The notes under the pieces are model-generated. The model searched no databases. It was not told the DNA's origin and was given only the letters and a program-made list of their open reading frames with translations. 64,000 nucleotides of DNA from contig JAAOOA010000016.1 of NCBI GenBank assembly GCA_012861695.1, positions 26,542,531-26,606,530 on the forward strand, given 5' to 3'. Below, one piece after another: positions 1 through 13,481 of the stretch (the stretch's first letter is position 1; every line of letters begins with the position of its first letter). This DNA comes from Trematomus loennbergii. Taxonomy: Eukaryota > Chordata > Actinopteri > Perciformes > Nototheniidae. A program made the translations under genes and the position numbers.

Positions 1-1087
1 GTGTCCGTAGCTAACAATGCTATTTACACCCGGGCTACACTTTAGATTCTGTTTTGGATAGGTATTTATGGGAATGTTTCTTTGATAACTTCATTCCCTT
101 GTGCTGCTGCGTCAAATTGTAATTCCCCTATGGTGGATATAAAGGCACATTTTATTTTAAGCACTGTAGCTATTTACACCCGGGTGTTGTACTGTATGCA
201 TCTCTTTGCTCTTTCTACGACACTTTGGTAAGGTTACCTGAACATCAGGGACAAAAAACACCTGTGCTATATTGTGAACATGGCTGTAAGGTAATACATG
301 TCCCACAGACCCCCTGATGAAAGGGGGTTCATTCATCTGCCACAACAGTTGGAAAGAAGTTATGAGACGTGATGCATTTTAGTATGTTTTATTTTTTAAA
401 AGATTATTTAACCTGTATAATCAGACTAGATATTGCATAGAATTGTTCCTCTTATTGCACGAAACTATTAAAAACTGCTGCTACTTAAAATACAAGGCTG
501 AGCATGATGAAAAGTGTGCAGAATATGAGAAAGGTGGAACAGGAAGCAGCTATAGGAGCTATTTAGGATGCTGCTATAATGCAGTGGCAGTCAGACGTTA
601 GATGAGTCCTCAGAGTACAGCATGTGAAAAGCACACGGAACATTTGTACCGTAACCACTGTGAGCTGCCTTCTATCAGCGTAATGCATTATTTCCTAAGA
701 CGGCTCCCTCTGATGTGTAACTTAGCAGCCGAACAGCAGAGTCTTTGGGTGTATTTCACACCAACAGCTCGTATATAACCAGCTGATATCTCACTATGGA
801 AGTATGAAGTAGATCTAAGAGGCACATCTCACTGGTGACACATCCATTTTCCAGCTAGTTTGGAAACCTGACATTAAAGCTACTGAGACATCCGACCCAA
901 CAAAGCATTACATATCATTATCTAATACATTTCATCTCCTGCCATAATTTGCTGTACTAATATGTAGTGATAAACAAGATAAGTGTGAAGTCATTGTCCT
1001 TAGAAAATGCAAGTATTGGCAATGACTGACAATTAATTGTGTTTCACTAAACAAAACAAATGTAATACTTATTCAATTTTGGAATTT
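1..1087. other. Noncoding DNA, no feature recognised
   Basis: AT-rich, apparently unique sequence. The only open frames are short and have no recognisable domain. I see no repeat or RNA gene here. Confidence 0.6.
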
Positions 1088-1091
1088 TTAA

Positions 1092-1452
1092 AGGGGCCCT
1101 GTTATGCTTTTGTTTTTTTTTTCCCTGCTGAAACGCCTCCATTGGATTCCTTTGTTATTTACGAAACATAGTGACATCACTATATAACACTCGTGCTTCT
1201 ATTGTCTAGCGCTCCAATACATTGTACGTGATAGGCTAAGGGGCGGGACATCTCTAAGCGGTTGACCAATCACAACAGAGTCTGCTAACCAATCAGAGCA
1301 GACTGGGCTCTGGTTTCAGACAGAGGGTGAAAAGAGGTGCTGCAGCACAGACAGTATGAGAAAAATAAAGAGCTTTTTGAACATTAAAGCACGGAGACAT
1401 GTCACAGAAGAGACACTAAATAAAGATATTTAAAACAAAATGTATGCTAAAT
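1092..1452 (-). mobile_element. TTAA-flanked MITE (family A), unexpanded copy
   Basis: Starts directly after a TTAA (1088-1091) with the terminus AGGGGCCCTGTTATGC. It continues through the family A body, which also occurs at 13.5, 34.5 and 39.9 kb: a GGGCGGGACATCTCTAAGCG block, a CCAATCACAACAGAG block, and AAAAATAAAGAGCTTTTTGAAC near the far end. The subterminal sequence GAGACACTAAATAAAGATAT occurs once only, so no 57-bp array is present. The far end is diverged and its exact limit is uncertain. There is no coding capacity. Family A would need transposase from elsewhere; TTAA duplication is typical of piggyBac-type transposition (inference). Confidence 0.75.
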
Positions 1453-2779
<1,327 letters not shown>

Positions 2780-4556
2780 AAACCAGTGTAGAACTGCAGA
2801 CTCCTATGGGGAGATAAGGAGGTCTACAAGTGAAACTCGGAGACGAGCAAGAAGGAGTTAGTTCAAGACAGAAAGAGGGAAGGATGGAGGGAGAGGAAAG
2901 AAGGGGAAGAGGGTGAGGTTCCTTGAAATAATGAACATGAGGACGATTAGACGGGAGAAGAGTGAGGAACCTTGTTTTCACTGATAAGCACATAAGAAAG
3001 CTGTCAGATCAAAGGCTCCTCATCACCCCAGAGTCCAGCTTTTTGGGGATCGTATGTCCATTTGGACCACTGGGACGTTCAATCAGTGATGAAGTATGAG
3101 CTAAAGCGACTTTTGGACTCTCCGGGATCCCCAAGACACTGGACCATAGGTCAAGAGATAATACATGATGTTGATACATTATGACGTCTAATTTAATCTG
3201 TGGATGTGCTTATTGGTATAACCTCTAAGTAAACTAAGCGTTACAGAAGTGTCCCATGTGAAAACCCACAAGAAAGTCAGAGCTCTTTTTGGTTTTCATT
3301 TGAACTTTTCTGCATTGTAATTACTTGTCATTGACAGTTTTCTCTTCGGGTATGAAATAGTGTGGTTAGCATCATAAGGGCTCCCTCAACAAAAAGTAAT
3401 GGGACTTTTCCATTGGATAATATCCATATATTTACAACACTTTAGAATTTTTGGAGTGTAAATGCGTTCAGCAGAAGTTAAAAGCTAACGTTATATGCTA
3501 TAAACAAACTACATGACAGTCACATGACTTCAAGAACACCACCAATAAGCTAAAAGCGGCTAATGTTCGGCTTGATGATGCTAAGTAGTCTCTTTTAGAC
3601 TCTTAGACTGCCGTTTTTAAAGTCACCAGTGGGGTAATTACTGATATATTTTATGTTGTAGAGCAAAACGTTAAAATCTCTTTTGCTTGTGTTTCCTGCA
3701 GACCTTAGTTTTGGCATCTCACCACAAACACATTAAAAAAACATCGACTTTGAGGCAAGGAAACAGGAAGTTTCTAACTCATCTCTGGGTCTTAGGACTC
3801 ATTCCTTGTTTTTTGATCCATCCAACTTTTAATTTGCCAAAGTATGGATAAGTTGCTGTTTCCACTTTTAAGTTACGACTAACACGTTATTTAAGATGAA
3901 GGTTTTGTCTTTCTTTATCTGTCCAATAACGTTGAGTATTGCCACTAAAAAAATAATGAATCAGTTACTTCATTATTCGATCAATTAGCCCATGTCTAGG
4001 AGCATCAGTCTCTTTCTCCCTAACGCAGTGTATCTAGAATCCAATTTAATGTGGGTCATTTTAATCATTTTTGCCATTGGTCAACAATTCGACTGACTTT
4101 TCTGAAATGTGTGTTTGTGTGTGTGATGGAGAGAGTAGAAAGGAAAGCGGCCTCAAATTAAACCAAAACCCGAGCGATGCAATGCTTTAGAAATGTTGTC
4201 AGAGGTTCAGCTAATGATTAGCAAAAACACTTCTACGCTCATCTGAAGCTTGTCTTGGATTTGATGGGAGGATTTCACTACAAAAGACCATCAGACAGAC
4301 CAGTTAAAAGAGGAGTCCTCAAATAAGCTGCTTTAACATATTGCCAGATGTATTACACTTCAAAAATAAACTGAACTAGAAATGGAGCTCAGATGGTGTT
4401 ATTGGAAATGATAGAGAAATAAAGCCAAGAGGGAGGGACTATAGTCGAGAAGGATTAAAGTCAATAAACAGCATCAGTGTGAAATCATGGTTCTCATCAT
4501 CTTCACAACGACTTAGAATTGTGTTTTTGATTTAAAACATCGCATTCAGACATGAG
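2780..4556. other. Noncoding DNA with a purine-rich patch
   Basis: No gene supported. About 2850-2960 is strongly purine-rich on the plus strand (GAAGGAGTTAG, GGAGAGGAAAG). The rest is AT-rich and unique-looking. Confidence 0.55.
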
Positions 4557-4850
4557 ATTTTTTAGATTAGATTACTTTATTGTCACTACACAGAGTACAG
4601 CGAATTTCCAAGCATTCCAATGGTGCAATCACACATAACAGACAGTATAAGTATCATTTTGACAATACAAGCTAAAACTTTTCATATATACTCTATATAA
4701 AGTGACTATAAATTGGACCTATGATACATTGAACAGTACGCTTTCAAAACAATACAACATTACCATACAAACACAAGAACAGAAGGCAGTAAAAAAATTA
4801 AACAAGTCAAGAAGTAAGTTATTGTACATGTATTTATCGGTGCAGTTGAT
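4557..4850 (-). mobile_element. LINE 3'-end fragment
   Basis: Read on the minus strand, this ends in GTGACAATAAAGTAATCTAA with a short repeated tail, the usual form of a fish non-LTR retrotransposon 3' end. Only a noncoding 3' part is visible. It lies head-to-tail with the next LINE fragment and may be a separate insertion. Confidence 0.55.
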
Positions 4851-4852
4851 AA

Positions 4853-6030
4853 TTAGATTCAAGATTCAAGATTCAAGATATTTATTGTCATATGCACAGT
4901 CAACAGACAGTTACACCGTACAATGAACATCTTACTTCACCCTACGCAAGTAAAATACAGGAAAAAAAAAAATTTGAAAAACAATAAGTTTGGCATATGG
5001 CAACAGCAGCATAAAAGGGCACATAAGTAGCAGCAGTTTAAAAGATATTTAAATAGTATATAAATAGTTGTATTGTACATGGTTCACAGTGTATAAAATA
5101 TTGCACAGCAGTCAACAAGTGCACTATGCATTGTTAAAGTAGGTAGTGCAAATGGTGAGTGTCAGTGTGTCTGCGTAGCACTCACAGTTCAATCAGTGTG
5201 TGTGTGTTTGTGGGGGGGGGGGGGGGTCAGTCTCGTGGTCCTGGATTTCAGACTCCTGTAGCGCCTGCCTGATGGCAGGAGAGTAAAGAGTCTGTGCTGG
5301 GGTGTGTACTGTCCCTGATGATGTTGTGTGCTCTCCTGGTGACCCTGGTGGTGTATTTGTCCTGAAGTGAGAGGAAGGCTGCTCCTGAGATGTACTTTGC
5401 AGTTTTTATTACACGCTGGAGTGCCTTCCTGTCCTGAGCAGTGCAGTTTCCATACCAGACTGTGATGGAGCTGGAGATGTTGTCTGGGCCCGGGTGCCTT
5501 CCGTGGGTTTGCTCTCCTCAGAACCGTACGCACCTCTGCTGATGTCACAGTGAGTGGTGAGTCCTGTTCTCTGTGGTCACAATCCCTCTCTGTTGGTTGG
5601 TGTTGAGGGCCTCAAAGTGGGCATAGAACTCATTTAACTCATCTGGCAGTGTGGGTTGGCTGGTTGTGACCCCCCCGCTTCTCTGCTGGTAGTCTGTGAT
5701 GTGTTGCAGGCCTTGCCACATGCGTCGGAAATCTGCGGTGGAGTAGAATCCCTCCAGCTTCAATCTGCACTGCCTCTTGGCCTCTCTGATGGATCTACGC
5801 AGGTCATACCTGGCCTTCTTGTAGTCCTCAGCGTTGCCTGAGGCAAATGCAGTGGAGCGGCACGTAGCATGGACCAAACTTCACAGTTAATCCAGGGTTT
5901 CTGATTAGGATATGTCCTGCAGCGTTTTGCACAATGTTTTCTACACATGTGCTGATGTAGCCAGTTACACTAGAAGCGTATTCCTCTAAGTCCACAGTAG
6001 AGTCATCCCTCAGAGCAGCAGTTTAAACAC
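4853..6030 (-). pseudogene. 5'-truncated LINE (Rex1/CR1-L2-like), defective ORF2
   Basis: Minus-strand fragments of a non-LTR retrotransposon ORF2. About 6030-5545 encodes the linker between endonuclease and reverse transcriptase, including YPNQKPWINCEV, YKKARYDLRRSIREAKRQCR and MWQGLQHITDY, with at least one frameshift near 5880-5940. RRANPRKAPGP at about 5545-5490 is the start of the reverse transcriptase domain. It is followed at once by C-terminal sequence (SSITVWYGNCT-like, then LFTLLPSGRRYRSLKSRTTRL, about 5485-5230), so the reverse transcriptase core is deleted. The 3' end is a (TTGAATC)n-type tail at 4853-4880, preceded by GACAATAAATATC. A run of 15 G lies at 5212-5226. It cannot be active. 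Confidence 0.85.
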
Positions 6031-6621
6031 CCCTCAGTTTTATAAATATGCGTTCTATAAAAACTGTATGAGGTAGAATATACCGTGCAGTTGGATGTAA
6101 ACATGTACTTAGTTGAGCCTTTCTAGGGTTTTAAACCATTTGCAGCAGAAACAATCCAAATGGTTTTACATTTCCTGTTTTGCCCGAGGGTGTTTTCTTT
6201 TTTTGTCAGGGCCAACGGTCGAGTCCCGTGACCATCAGGTAGCAATGAGAGCAAAGAACCATGATAATTGGGACAAATTACGTAAATGGCTCACCTAACA
6301 ACAAGACATTCTCTCCTATTTAATGGCTTTTGGTCAAGAGACGGTGAAGGCAACAGGGATATTAGGAGAGGAAAAGGTAATTGCATGAGAACGAGCAATG
6401 GCTGATTCAATACAACCACTATGTGCTAACTACACATGGAGATGGCTTGAAATACGATAGAGACCCAAGGACAAATGTTACTAAATCACAACCTGATAAC
6501 CTGATCAATCTTTTCTAAGTTAGTTTAAACATGTTAAAGTAACTTCAAAACACTGGATCGGTTGCATCCACAGACACTCCATATTGTTGTTTTAAAGCTC
6601 TTTTGGGTAGAAATCTTATGT
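6031..6621. other. Noncoding DNA, no feature recognised
   Basis: Nothing supported. Confidence 0.5.
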
Positions 6622-6818
6622 GATTACATTACATGTCATTTGTTAGACGCTTTTATCCAAAGCGACTTACATACATTCAGTACAGTGGACAATCCCCACA
6701 GGAGCAATTTGGGGTGAAGGTCTTGCCCAGGACACAACGACATGCTGACTACAGTGGGGTTTGAACTTGCTATCCCCTGATTCGAAGTCCATCACACTAT
6801 CCACTGAGCCACAGCCAT
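6622..6818 (-). mobile_element. tRNA-derived SINE
   Basis: The minus strand reads TGGCTCAGTGGATAGTG (A-box-like) and then AGTTCAAACCCC (B-box-like), as in a tRNA-derived head. A conserved body follows (GCAAGACCTTCACCCCAAAT), then the tail TAAGTCGCTTTGGATAAAAG ending in ATGTAATGTAAT. Two more SINEs of this type lie at 13150-13332 and 46224-46415. Confidence 0.85.
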
Positions 6819-7239
6819 CCTTGATTGATTGATTTCATTCTGATGACCACTTTTATAGAATTGTTTTACATGTCTGTCCACTACAACATATTTTTGATTG
6901 GGGTCAGAAAGGTGTGAATTCTGTGAAAGGCAAGATATTTCCTTCTGGCGCTTTTGCATAATTACCATGGCAAGTTATTTTGACTTATAATAGTAACTAC
7001 ATTTGTAAAGCTGTTGAAAGACGTATCAATTGAAGTACACTACCAAATGACCATGTTTAAATGTTCTCTCGTCTAGATATTTAAATATTCACTTTTGATT
7101 GGTTCATCTACATAGAATATTGAATAAAAGCATTTTTGATGGCTTCATATCTGTTAATAGCTGTAATTTACAGCATAAACCATTGTTCATAAAGCAAAAT
7201 CACACACAAAATGTATCAAGATGTTTGTAAAATAGCCAA
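6819..7239. other. Noncoding DNA, no feature recognised
   Basis: AT-rich. No gene, repeat or RNA recognised. Confidence 0.5.
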
Positions 7240-7605
7240 CATTACATTACATTATATTGCATTTAGCTGACGCTTTTATCCAAAGCGACTTACAATAAGT
7301 GCATTCGACCAGGAAGATACAAACTTGAAGAAAACAGAATCATATAAGTACATCAGGTTTCATAGAGCCAAACCATTTCAAGTGCTACTCAACTGGCTTT
7401 AGATAAGCCAGTCCTTTATTAGTATATAAGTGCTTTGTTAGCAATTCTTTGTTAGTAATTCTATCGCTCGAAGTGGAGTCGAAAGAGATGAGTTTTCAGT
7501 CTGTGCCGGAAGATGTGTAAGCTTTCTGCTGTCCTGATGTCAATGGGGAGCTCATTCCACCATTTTGGAGCCAGGATAGCAAACTTTTCTTGTTGTGTTT
7601 AGCTC
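7240..7605 (-). mobile_element. LINE-like dispersed repeat sharing the SINE 3' tail
   Basis: The left end (7240-7295) is ATTACATTACATTATATTGC followed by TAGCTGACGCTTTTATCCAA and GCGACTTACAATAAGTGCA. This is the tail found on the SINEs. The body (GGGGAGCTCATTCCACCATT, TTTTGGAGCCAGGATAGCAA) resembles a repeat abundant in teleosts. It is a candidate source of the reverse-transcription machinery for the SINEs (inference from the shared tail). No coding sequence remains. Confidence 0.6.
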
Positions 7606-8349
7606 CCGGACATTGAGAGAATTACACAGGAATGAATGGACCACTACTTTAGTTGATAGTATCGCCAACAGTGATAAAAATAACTAAGGGAACCGTATGA
7701 TGTATTTTTAAAAGCAGCTGTATACATTTCTTTAAGCTTTGTTTACACTCCCAAAGGCATAGCATAACAAAACCGACACACATGTGACCCCTAAAACAAA
7801 TACGATTGTACATCGCTGACAAAGAGAAAAACAACATGCAGAGATAATGAGAACCATAAAACAATATAGCTCCAGCAGAACATGAATGATCAAGTGGTGA
7901 GGGAGCAACCTCTGCATAGTGATGGTAATTGCCTCAGGACCCTTTACAATATTAATCTTCTAATAATCTGACTGTACAATGACCAATCTCTTGACAATTA
8001 CAGCATGGCGTGGGAATCATTGTTATAAGATGAAACCAATTTTAGCATTTAGATTGAGTTTTTGAGAAAATTACCACAGTGGAGCTCATTTTTCAGCTGC
8101 CTGCAGGTCTGGTGAGGGTCAGCCATGAAGACGAGCAGCCACATGACTCGTGGGAATTCAGTGTTTGGCTCAAGGACACTTCAGTAGTACGACAACATTG
8201 AAGTATCACCTCCCTGTTGATTAGAACAAAAGAGCTGTGCCCTTCAGTTATGCATATTTTTCTTCTTGTAAGAACAGATTTGAAGCTTTGAGACAAAAGT
8301 TTAAAGAGTTTAACTGATACTTCTTGCAGTGGTGGAAGAACATTTTTAC
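7606..8349. other. Noncoding DNA, no feature recognised
   Basis: No supported feature. Confidence 0.5.
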
Positions 8350-8353
8350 TTAA

Positions 8354-8456
8354 AGAGGACATTGTACGCTCATTTTTAGGTTCATATCAGTATGTAGTGT
8401 CTCTACTGTGACATGTCTCCGTGCTTTAATGTTCAAAAAGCTCTTTATTTTTCACA
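8354..8456 (+). mobile_element. Family A MITE, truncated, single terminal unit
   Basis: Follows a TTAA at 8350-8353. It holds one terminal unit (AGAGGACATTGTACGCTC through GTAGTGTCTCTACT), then the body start GTGACATGTCTCCGTGCTTT and CTCTTTATTTTTC, and stops. This is the ancestral, unexpanded arrangement. Confidence 0.75.
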
Positions 8457-8674
8457 GGAGGGCACAGGAGTGAACACAGATGTTTTGAGCCTTTACCTTT
8501 CATTAGTTAATTTATACTTGTCATCTCCATAACATGAACCTAGTTATTAACTAATCCTGTCAGATAAATTTGTAGTAAAAAGTAACCACAGTAAATAAGT
8601 GAATATATTTTGTTTCCACCACCATTGCTTCTATATAGCACTGCCAGTGAATAAGAAAGTGAGCCAGAGGACAA

Positions 8675-8803
<129 letters not shown>

Positions 8804-9019
8804 CCTAGCATTACTATAATTGTGGGGACCTAAATATGTTTACACAGTCACGTGTGGGGACTCGCCTCCCTTATGGGGACAACATGGAGGTATTCATTAA
8901 TTTTAGGCTGAAGACTTGGTTAGGTTAGGGTAAGGGTAAGGTAGACATGTGTTGGTTATGGTTAAGGTTAGGATAAGACTCCAGGAAATGCATGTAAGTC
9001 AATGTAATGTCCCCTGAAG
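8804..9019 (-). repeat. Dispersed repeat bounded by GT arrays, copy 1
   Basis: Contains GTGGGGACCTAAATATG, CACGTGTGGGGACTCGCCTC, a degenerate TTAGGG-like stretch (GGTTAGGTTAGGGTAAGGGT) and GCATGTAAGTCAATGTAATG. An inverted copy lies at 59143-59390. Both copies have dinucleotide arrays on both sides, so the arrays look like part of the mobile or amplified unit. Confidence 0.8.
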
Positions 9020-9082
<63 letters not shown>

Positions 9083-9087
9083 TGTGT

Positions 9088-9157
<70 letters not shown>

Positions 9158-9159
9158 GT
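9020..9159. repeat. (GT)n microsatellite, interrupted
   Basis: GT array with single-base interruptions (GTTTGTG, TGGTG). A smaller GT stretch follows at about 9309-9350. Confidence 0.95.
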
Positions 9160-9350
9160 AAAAGAGAGAGCGAGGAGACAGAAACATGGCCAACATTTAT
9201 GCGTATTTGTAAGCCAACTGATTTAAAGAGAGGGCTTGAAGGGGCCATATCCATAAATGAGCGAAACAGAGAGGCATAAACAATGCATACAAGACAACGT
9301 GGCTCTGTCTGTGTGTGTGTGTGTGAGTGTCTGTGTGTGTGTGTGTGTGT

Positions 9351-9905
9351 TTCTGCCTGCACAAGAGTGATATGTGAAAGCTTGTGTGTTAATGGGGAAC
9401 ATAAACAACACAACGTGACTCTCTGTGTGTGTAAATCATCAATTTAGGTAGTGAAAGTCTGTTTATTCTTGCACTGACCCACATATGCTCCCCAGAACGG
9501 TCCAATCAAAGGCCTCATTGTTCCCTTCACCTCCTTCTCCTTATCCCTCTGTCCTCCCTCCCTCTTCTCCTCTTTCCTTCTCTCTTTCAATCACGCTCTC
9601 TTGGGGTCTTTTTATAAGCCCGTCTTGACAGCCTCAGACAGTTCCCCCCTGCTTCCTCCACTTCCTGAACTTCATGGTAAAGTGAAACCTTAGCTCCAAC
9701 ACATGCAGAGTAACGCTCAGCAGCAGCAGGAAAGTGAGAACTTGACGTCTCTGGTCACTCAGAATAGAAACTCTCCTCCATCTTAATCATCCTGAGAGGG
9801 GGTGCTAAGAGCCTCGGTTCAGAAAGGATGTGGGAAACTTATTTTAGGGCTTTGGTTCTGCATGTTTTACACATATTGCGAACATACTGAGAAGGCAATC
9901 TACAC
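9351..9905. other. Noncoding DNA, pyrimidine-rich patch
   Basis: About 9520-9600 is rich in CT (CTCCCTCCCTCTTCTCC). No gene supported. Confidence 0.5.
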
Positions 9906-9907
9906 TT

Positions 9908-9992
9908 AATGAGAAAAATAAAGAGCTTTTTGAACATTACAACTTGTAAACATGTCACAGTAGAGACACTAAATACAAATATGAACATAATA
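9908..9992 (-). mobile_element. Family A MITE fragment
   Basis: Only the AAAAATAAAGAGCTTTTTGAAC-to-GAGACACTAAATACAAATAT part of family A is present. One subterminal unit, no array, both ends degraded. Confidence 0.65.
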
Positions 9993-9996
9993 TTAA

Positions 9997-11145
9997 GTCC
10001 TCTTCAACATTTACGATCTACAGTATACAGCACTTCTAGTATCCACAGCAGTAAACAACATGATGGTGAAGTGGAACAATTAAGTATTGATTTGATCTGA
10101 AAAGACTTATGGGTTTAATCTACACAGCATTTGCTCAAAATGTTTTCATTTTATAGATTACAATTACTATATTGATCAAATTTGGAAATTGTTTTGTTAC
10201 AGCAGCATGTTTACAAGGCGTTGCATTTGAATTGAAATAGTACAAATAATAAAAAAAAACATTACACATACATTTCAACATTAGAACAGTATATTTAAAG
10301 AATACACAATATACAGACATCCACATCATACTTTATACATTTGACAAAATTGAGGAATGCAAAAGTTAATGAATGTAGTTGAAATAATGGTTTAATTTCA
10401 CCTGGACCCCTAAAATATTTTTACTGATCCATTAAATTAAACTATATGACAGTTTGAGATCTCTTGAACTACAAATCACCCAAACCTCTCTTCAGTGTTC
10501 AGTTTTCTTCATGTGGTAAAAGTAGTTGAATTTTCCTGTAAAGTTGCAGGTTTGCCAAGTTTCACATCTCTGTTTTCCATGTGTGTTCTTACTGTGTTTT
10601 TCTTACCGACTCTTGACACAATAATTCAACTTTGAAAGCAAAACAAAAACAGTTTGGGACCAATGTCTGCCTGCTGTGATTTATGAATCACTCACTTTAC
10701 TTAATTACGTTGCCAAGGAAACTCGGCTTTTGCCACCAGATTCAACCTGGTGTACTAAAACATTCAAAAAGACTTTCAAAAAGTAATGTTAAAAGTCCAA
10801 TGCCCAGCTGTGATCAAATGTGTTGCCATGGGTTTGAAAGGGTCGAAAATTACAGATGTCAGGGACTCACTGGGTTTGCAGATATATTTGGCATCAAACT
10901 CTGTGAGTCTTGAATTCCCATAATATCAATCATACTCAGTTGCATTTCTTTTCTAAGCTGCAGTGATTGAAAATGTGTTGACAGGACAGATTGTGGCCTG
11001 AGGATTTTCTTTTATGTGTTTTGTGGTTTCAGTCAACTTCAGCTGCACTTTCCTTCCAGTCTGACCCTCTGCGTGGCTCGCTACCTGACAATATGGGATT
11101 CTCTTGTTTTCCAGTTTTCCCAAATGGACCTCAACTGGGAGGGGA
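9997..11145. other. Noncoding DNA, no feature recognised
   Basis: AT-rich sequence without supported genes. Confidence 0.5.
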
Positions 11146-11162
11146 GGGGGGGGGGGGGGGGG
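11146..11162 (+). repeat. Poly-G tract
   Basis: Seventeen consecutive G residues. Such a tract is prone to quadruplex formation and to sequencing or assembly error. Purine-rich DNA (GGAGGGGGAGGAGGAGGAAG) follows at 11230-11360. Confidence 0.95.
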
Positions 11163-11424
11163 TTCCTGTCTGGAGCGCCGTCAAAATGTTGTCCCACCGG
11201 GAAGCAGGCCAGTGAAAGCAGAATGACAGAGTGAGCTGAGGAGGCATGGAAAAATACAAAGAGGAGGGGGAGGAGGAGGAAGATGGCGAGGAGGGAGTCC
11301 AACAGAAACACTGCAGACTTACTGAGAAGAAAGAGGGGCGAGAGTAAGGAGGGGGAATAGCGATAGAGGTCATTGTAAGGTCTTCTGATTTAGATTTTCA
11401 GGTTCATGTGAGCATTTTTTGTTT

Positions 11425-11500
11425 GTTTTTGGAGCACTTTGTGTCACCTTTTGTTTATGAAAAGTGCTATTTAAAAAAGTTTGATTGATTTGATGGCTGC
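11425..11500 (+). mobile_element. LINE 3'-end-like fragment
   Basis: AGCACTTTGTGTCACCTTTT followed by AAAAGTGCTATTTAAAAAAG and a TTGATTGATTTGA tail. This is the usual form of an L2-like fish LINE 3' terminus. A related, more diverged copy lies at about 12125-12235. Confidence 0.6.
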
Positions 11501-11990
11501 AGTTAAACAATTATAGCTTAATTTTTTAAGTAATCTGATACATAGTGGTTAAAAGTGTATTCAGTCAGTGTTGTAGCACTTTTCTATAGGAGCATTTTTG
11601 AGATTTTCAACACAAATAACCCAAACACATATTTTCATTCAGTTTTGTTTTTGAGTAAGTTTCGAAAATCACAATCAGCAGACCATTCATGTCCACCTTA
11701 ACGATTATTTCCTTGTGTCAAGAGTGCATATTATTATGAAGGAGAATTGACCATAGGATAAGATATGTAGAAGTAACAAATAATGGAGAGTTTGAAGGAA
11801 AAATCATCAGGATTTCCAGGAAGCTGTACCCTATAATAAATAACATATCATAATAGCATATCATGTATTTCTGTTTGCCATGTATATAAATGTTATGTTC
11901 ATAAATGTTGTATGTGACGGGACTACGGATGGAAACTAGCTCAAAGCTAAAATCCGGCTCATTTACATTTAAAAGCATTATTTTGTTTAA
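11501..11990. other. Noncoding DNA, no feature recognised
   Basis: AT-rich. A 124-codon minus-strand open frame (11718-12092) has no recognisable domain and runs into the adjacent LINE-like tail, so I do not call it a gene. Confidence 0.5.
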
Positions 11991-12050
11991 AATGTTCATT
12001 AATGTGCACTGTCCCGGTTCAAATAAACGATTAAATGAAATGAAAATGAA
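11991..12050 (+). mobile_element. LINE 3'-tail-like fragment
   Basis: GTGCACTGTCCCGGTTCAAA followed by TAAACGATTAAATGAAATGAAAATGAAAT has the look of a retrotransposon 3' end with a simple tail. It is too short to classify. Confidence 0.4.
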
Positions 12051-12399
12051 ATAAGACGGCAAATGGTCTTCAGAAGAACTGTATTTACTCACAAAGATGG
12101 TTCAAGTGGAAATTAAGGAGGAAAACTCAAGACCCACCTTTTTAATATAGTTTTTAATTGAAATGTAAGATCAAGAAGATTGTATTCATGTGTTATTTGT
12201 GTTTTAAAAAAAGTGTGATTGATTTGATGGCTGCAGTGGATGGCTTTGGGATGAAATGTGTTGGCGAAAATAGCTATAATGTTTTTATAAACAGTGATAC
12301 AAAGTACATCAAAGTGTATTCAGTCAGTGTTTTAGCACTTTTCTTTAGGAGGAACACAAAAAGGCAATATAAAAAAAAGTAGAGTGACCAAGAGGGGGC

Positions 12400-12765
12400 A
12401 GATGAGGACTGACAAGAAGGAGTAGTGGAAGAGAGAGGGGTCAGAAAGAGGTGAGGGAAGGTAGAGAGGTAAAGTCTAGAAGTGAAGAAACTAATACAAA
12501 AAGGTAAAACAACAAGAAATACAAAGAGGTGAACACTGGAGCGACTGAGATGGAAGTGGGGATAAAGACAAATGTTATCCTGCATGGACACTCTCCAAAG
12601 AAAATGCTCCAGATTGATGAAAAAAGAGAGGAGAGAAGTGGAAAAGTAGTGAGGAAAGTCCAAAGAAAACAGAGCGGGGGAAGTTAGAGAGCCGGGGAGG
12701 GATGGGAAAGAGTTGAACAAAGAGAGGGTGGAAATGAAATAGAGGAGACAATGAGTAGAGAAGAA
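12400..12765 (+). repeat. Purine-rich tract
   Basis: About 365 bp that is very purine-rich on the plus strand (GTGGAAGAGAGAGGGGTCAG and similar). The 200-codon open frame on the opposite strand is a product of this composition. Confidence 0.7.
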
Positions 12766-13149
12766 TAGATGAATGAGTATCATAGAGACAGGGGAGTAAT
12801 TAACCTCAGATGGAGATACACAGATTACACTAATAATAAAACTGTCAATAATCCCCAAGTAATAAAGCATAGCCAAATAATCACCTACAAAATAAACAGT
12901 TCTTCAGCAGAATATAAATATATTTCCCCCCAGCCTCCTTTCTCTGTTCCTCTCAGTCTTCCAAAACAGGCCAACTGTTCAGGTTTCCTGCCAGCAACCA
13001 TTAAAACTCCAGCTGAGCCAGTTTCTAACTCAGTGATAGGTGCAATTTGTCCCAATTAGTGTGCGGTTTCCTGTTATTAGTGAAACAATGTAGTAAAACA
13101 GGTACAAATAACAGAAACCACAAGCAAACCAGTGATGGCTTGTAAAAAC
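12766..13149. other. Noncoding DNA, no feature recognised
   Basis: No supported feature. Confidence 0.5.
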
Positions 13150-13332
13150 GTTGGGTTGTGCGTTGGAGTTCGGATCAGGGGGTCACAGGTTCAAACCCCA
13201 CTGCAGTCAGCTGGTCGTTGTGTCCCTGGGCAAGACACTTCACCCCAAATTGCTCCTGTGGGGATTGCCCACAGTTGTGAGTATGTAAGTCACTTTGGAT
13301 AAAAGCGTCTAACAAGTGACATGTAATGTAAT
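13150..13332 (+). mobile_element. tRNA-derived SINE
   Basis: B-box-like CAGGTTCAAACCCCACTG, body GGGCAAGACACTTCACCCCA, and the tail GTAAGTCACTTTGGATAAAA ending GACATGTAATGTAAT. Same family as the copy at 6622-6818, in the opposite orientation. Confidence 0.85.
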
Positions 13333-13481
13333 ACAAATAAATAAAAAGGCATTGCCCAAGACTGGTATGGATCGAATAAAAATGGACACCATGCTCTGCC
13401 AAAAAAACTAAAGAATGATATGATTTTCCCTGATTCTGTCTCAATGTCCAATACCAGTTTCCCCTCAGTAAAAGGACTTAA

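Noticed and set aside
12274..12876. 200-codon Ser/Phe-rich minus-strand frame
   Set aside because: Product of the purine-rich tract on the other strand. No domain.
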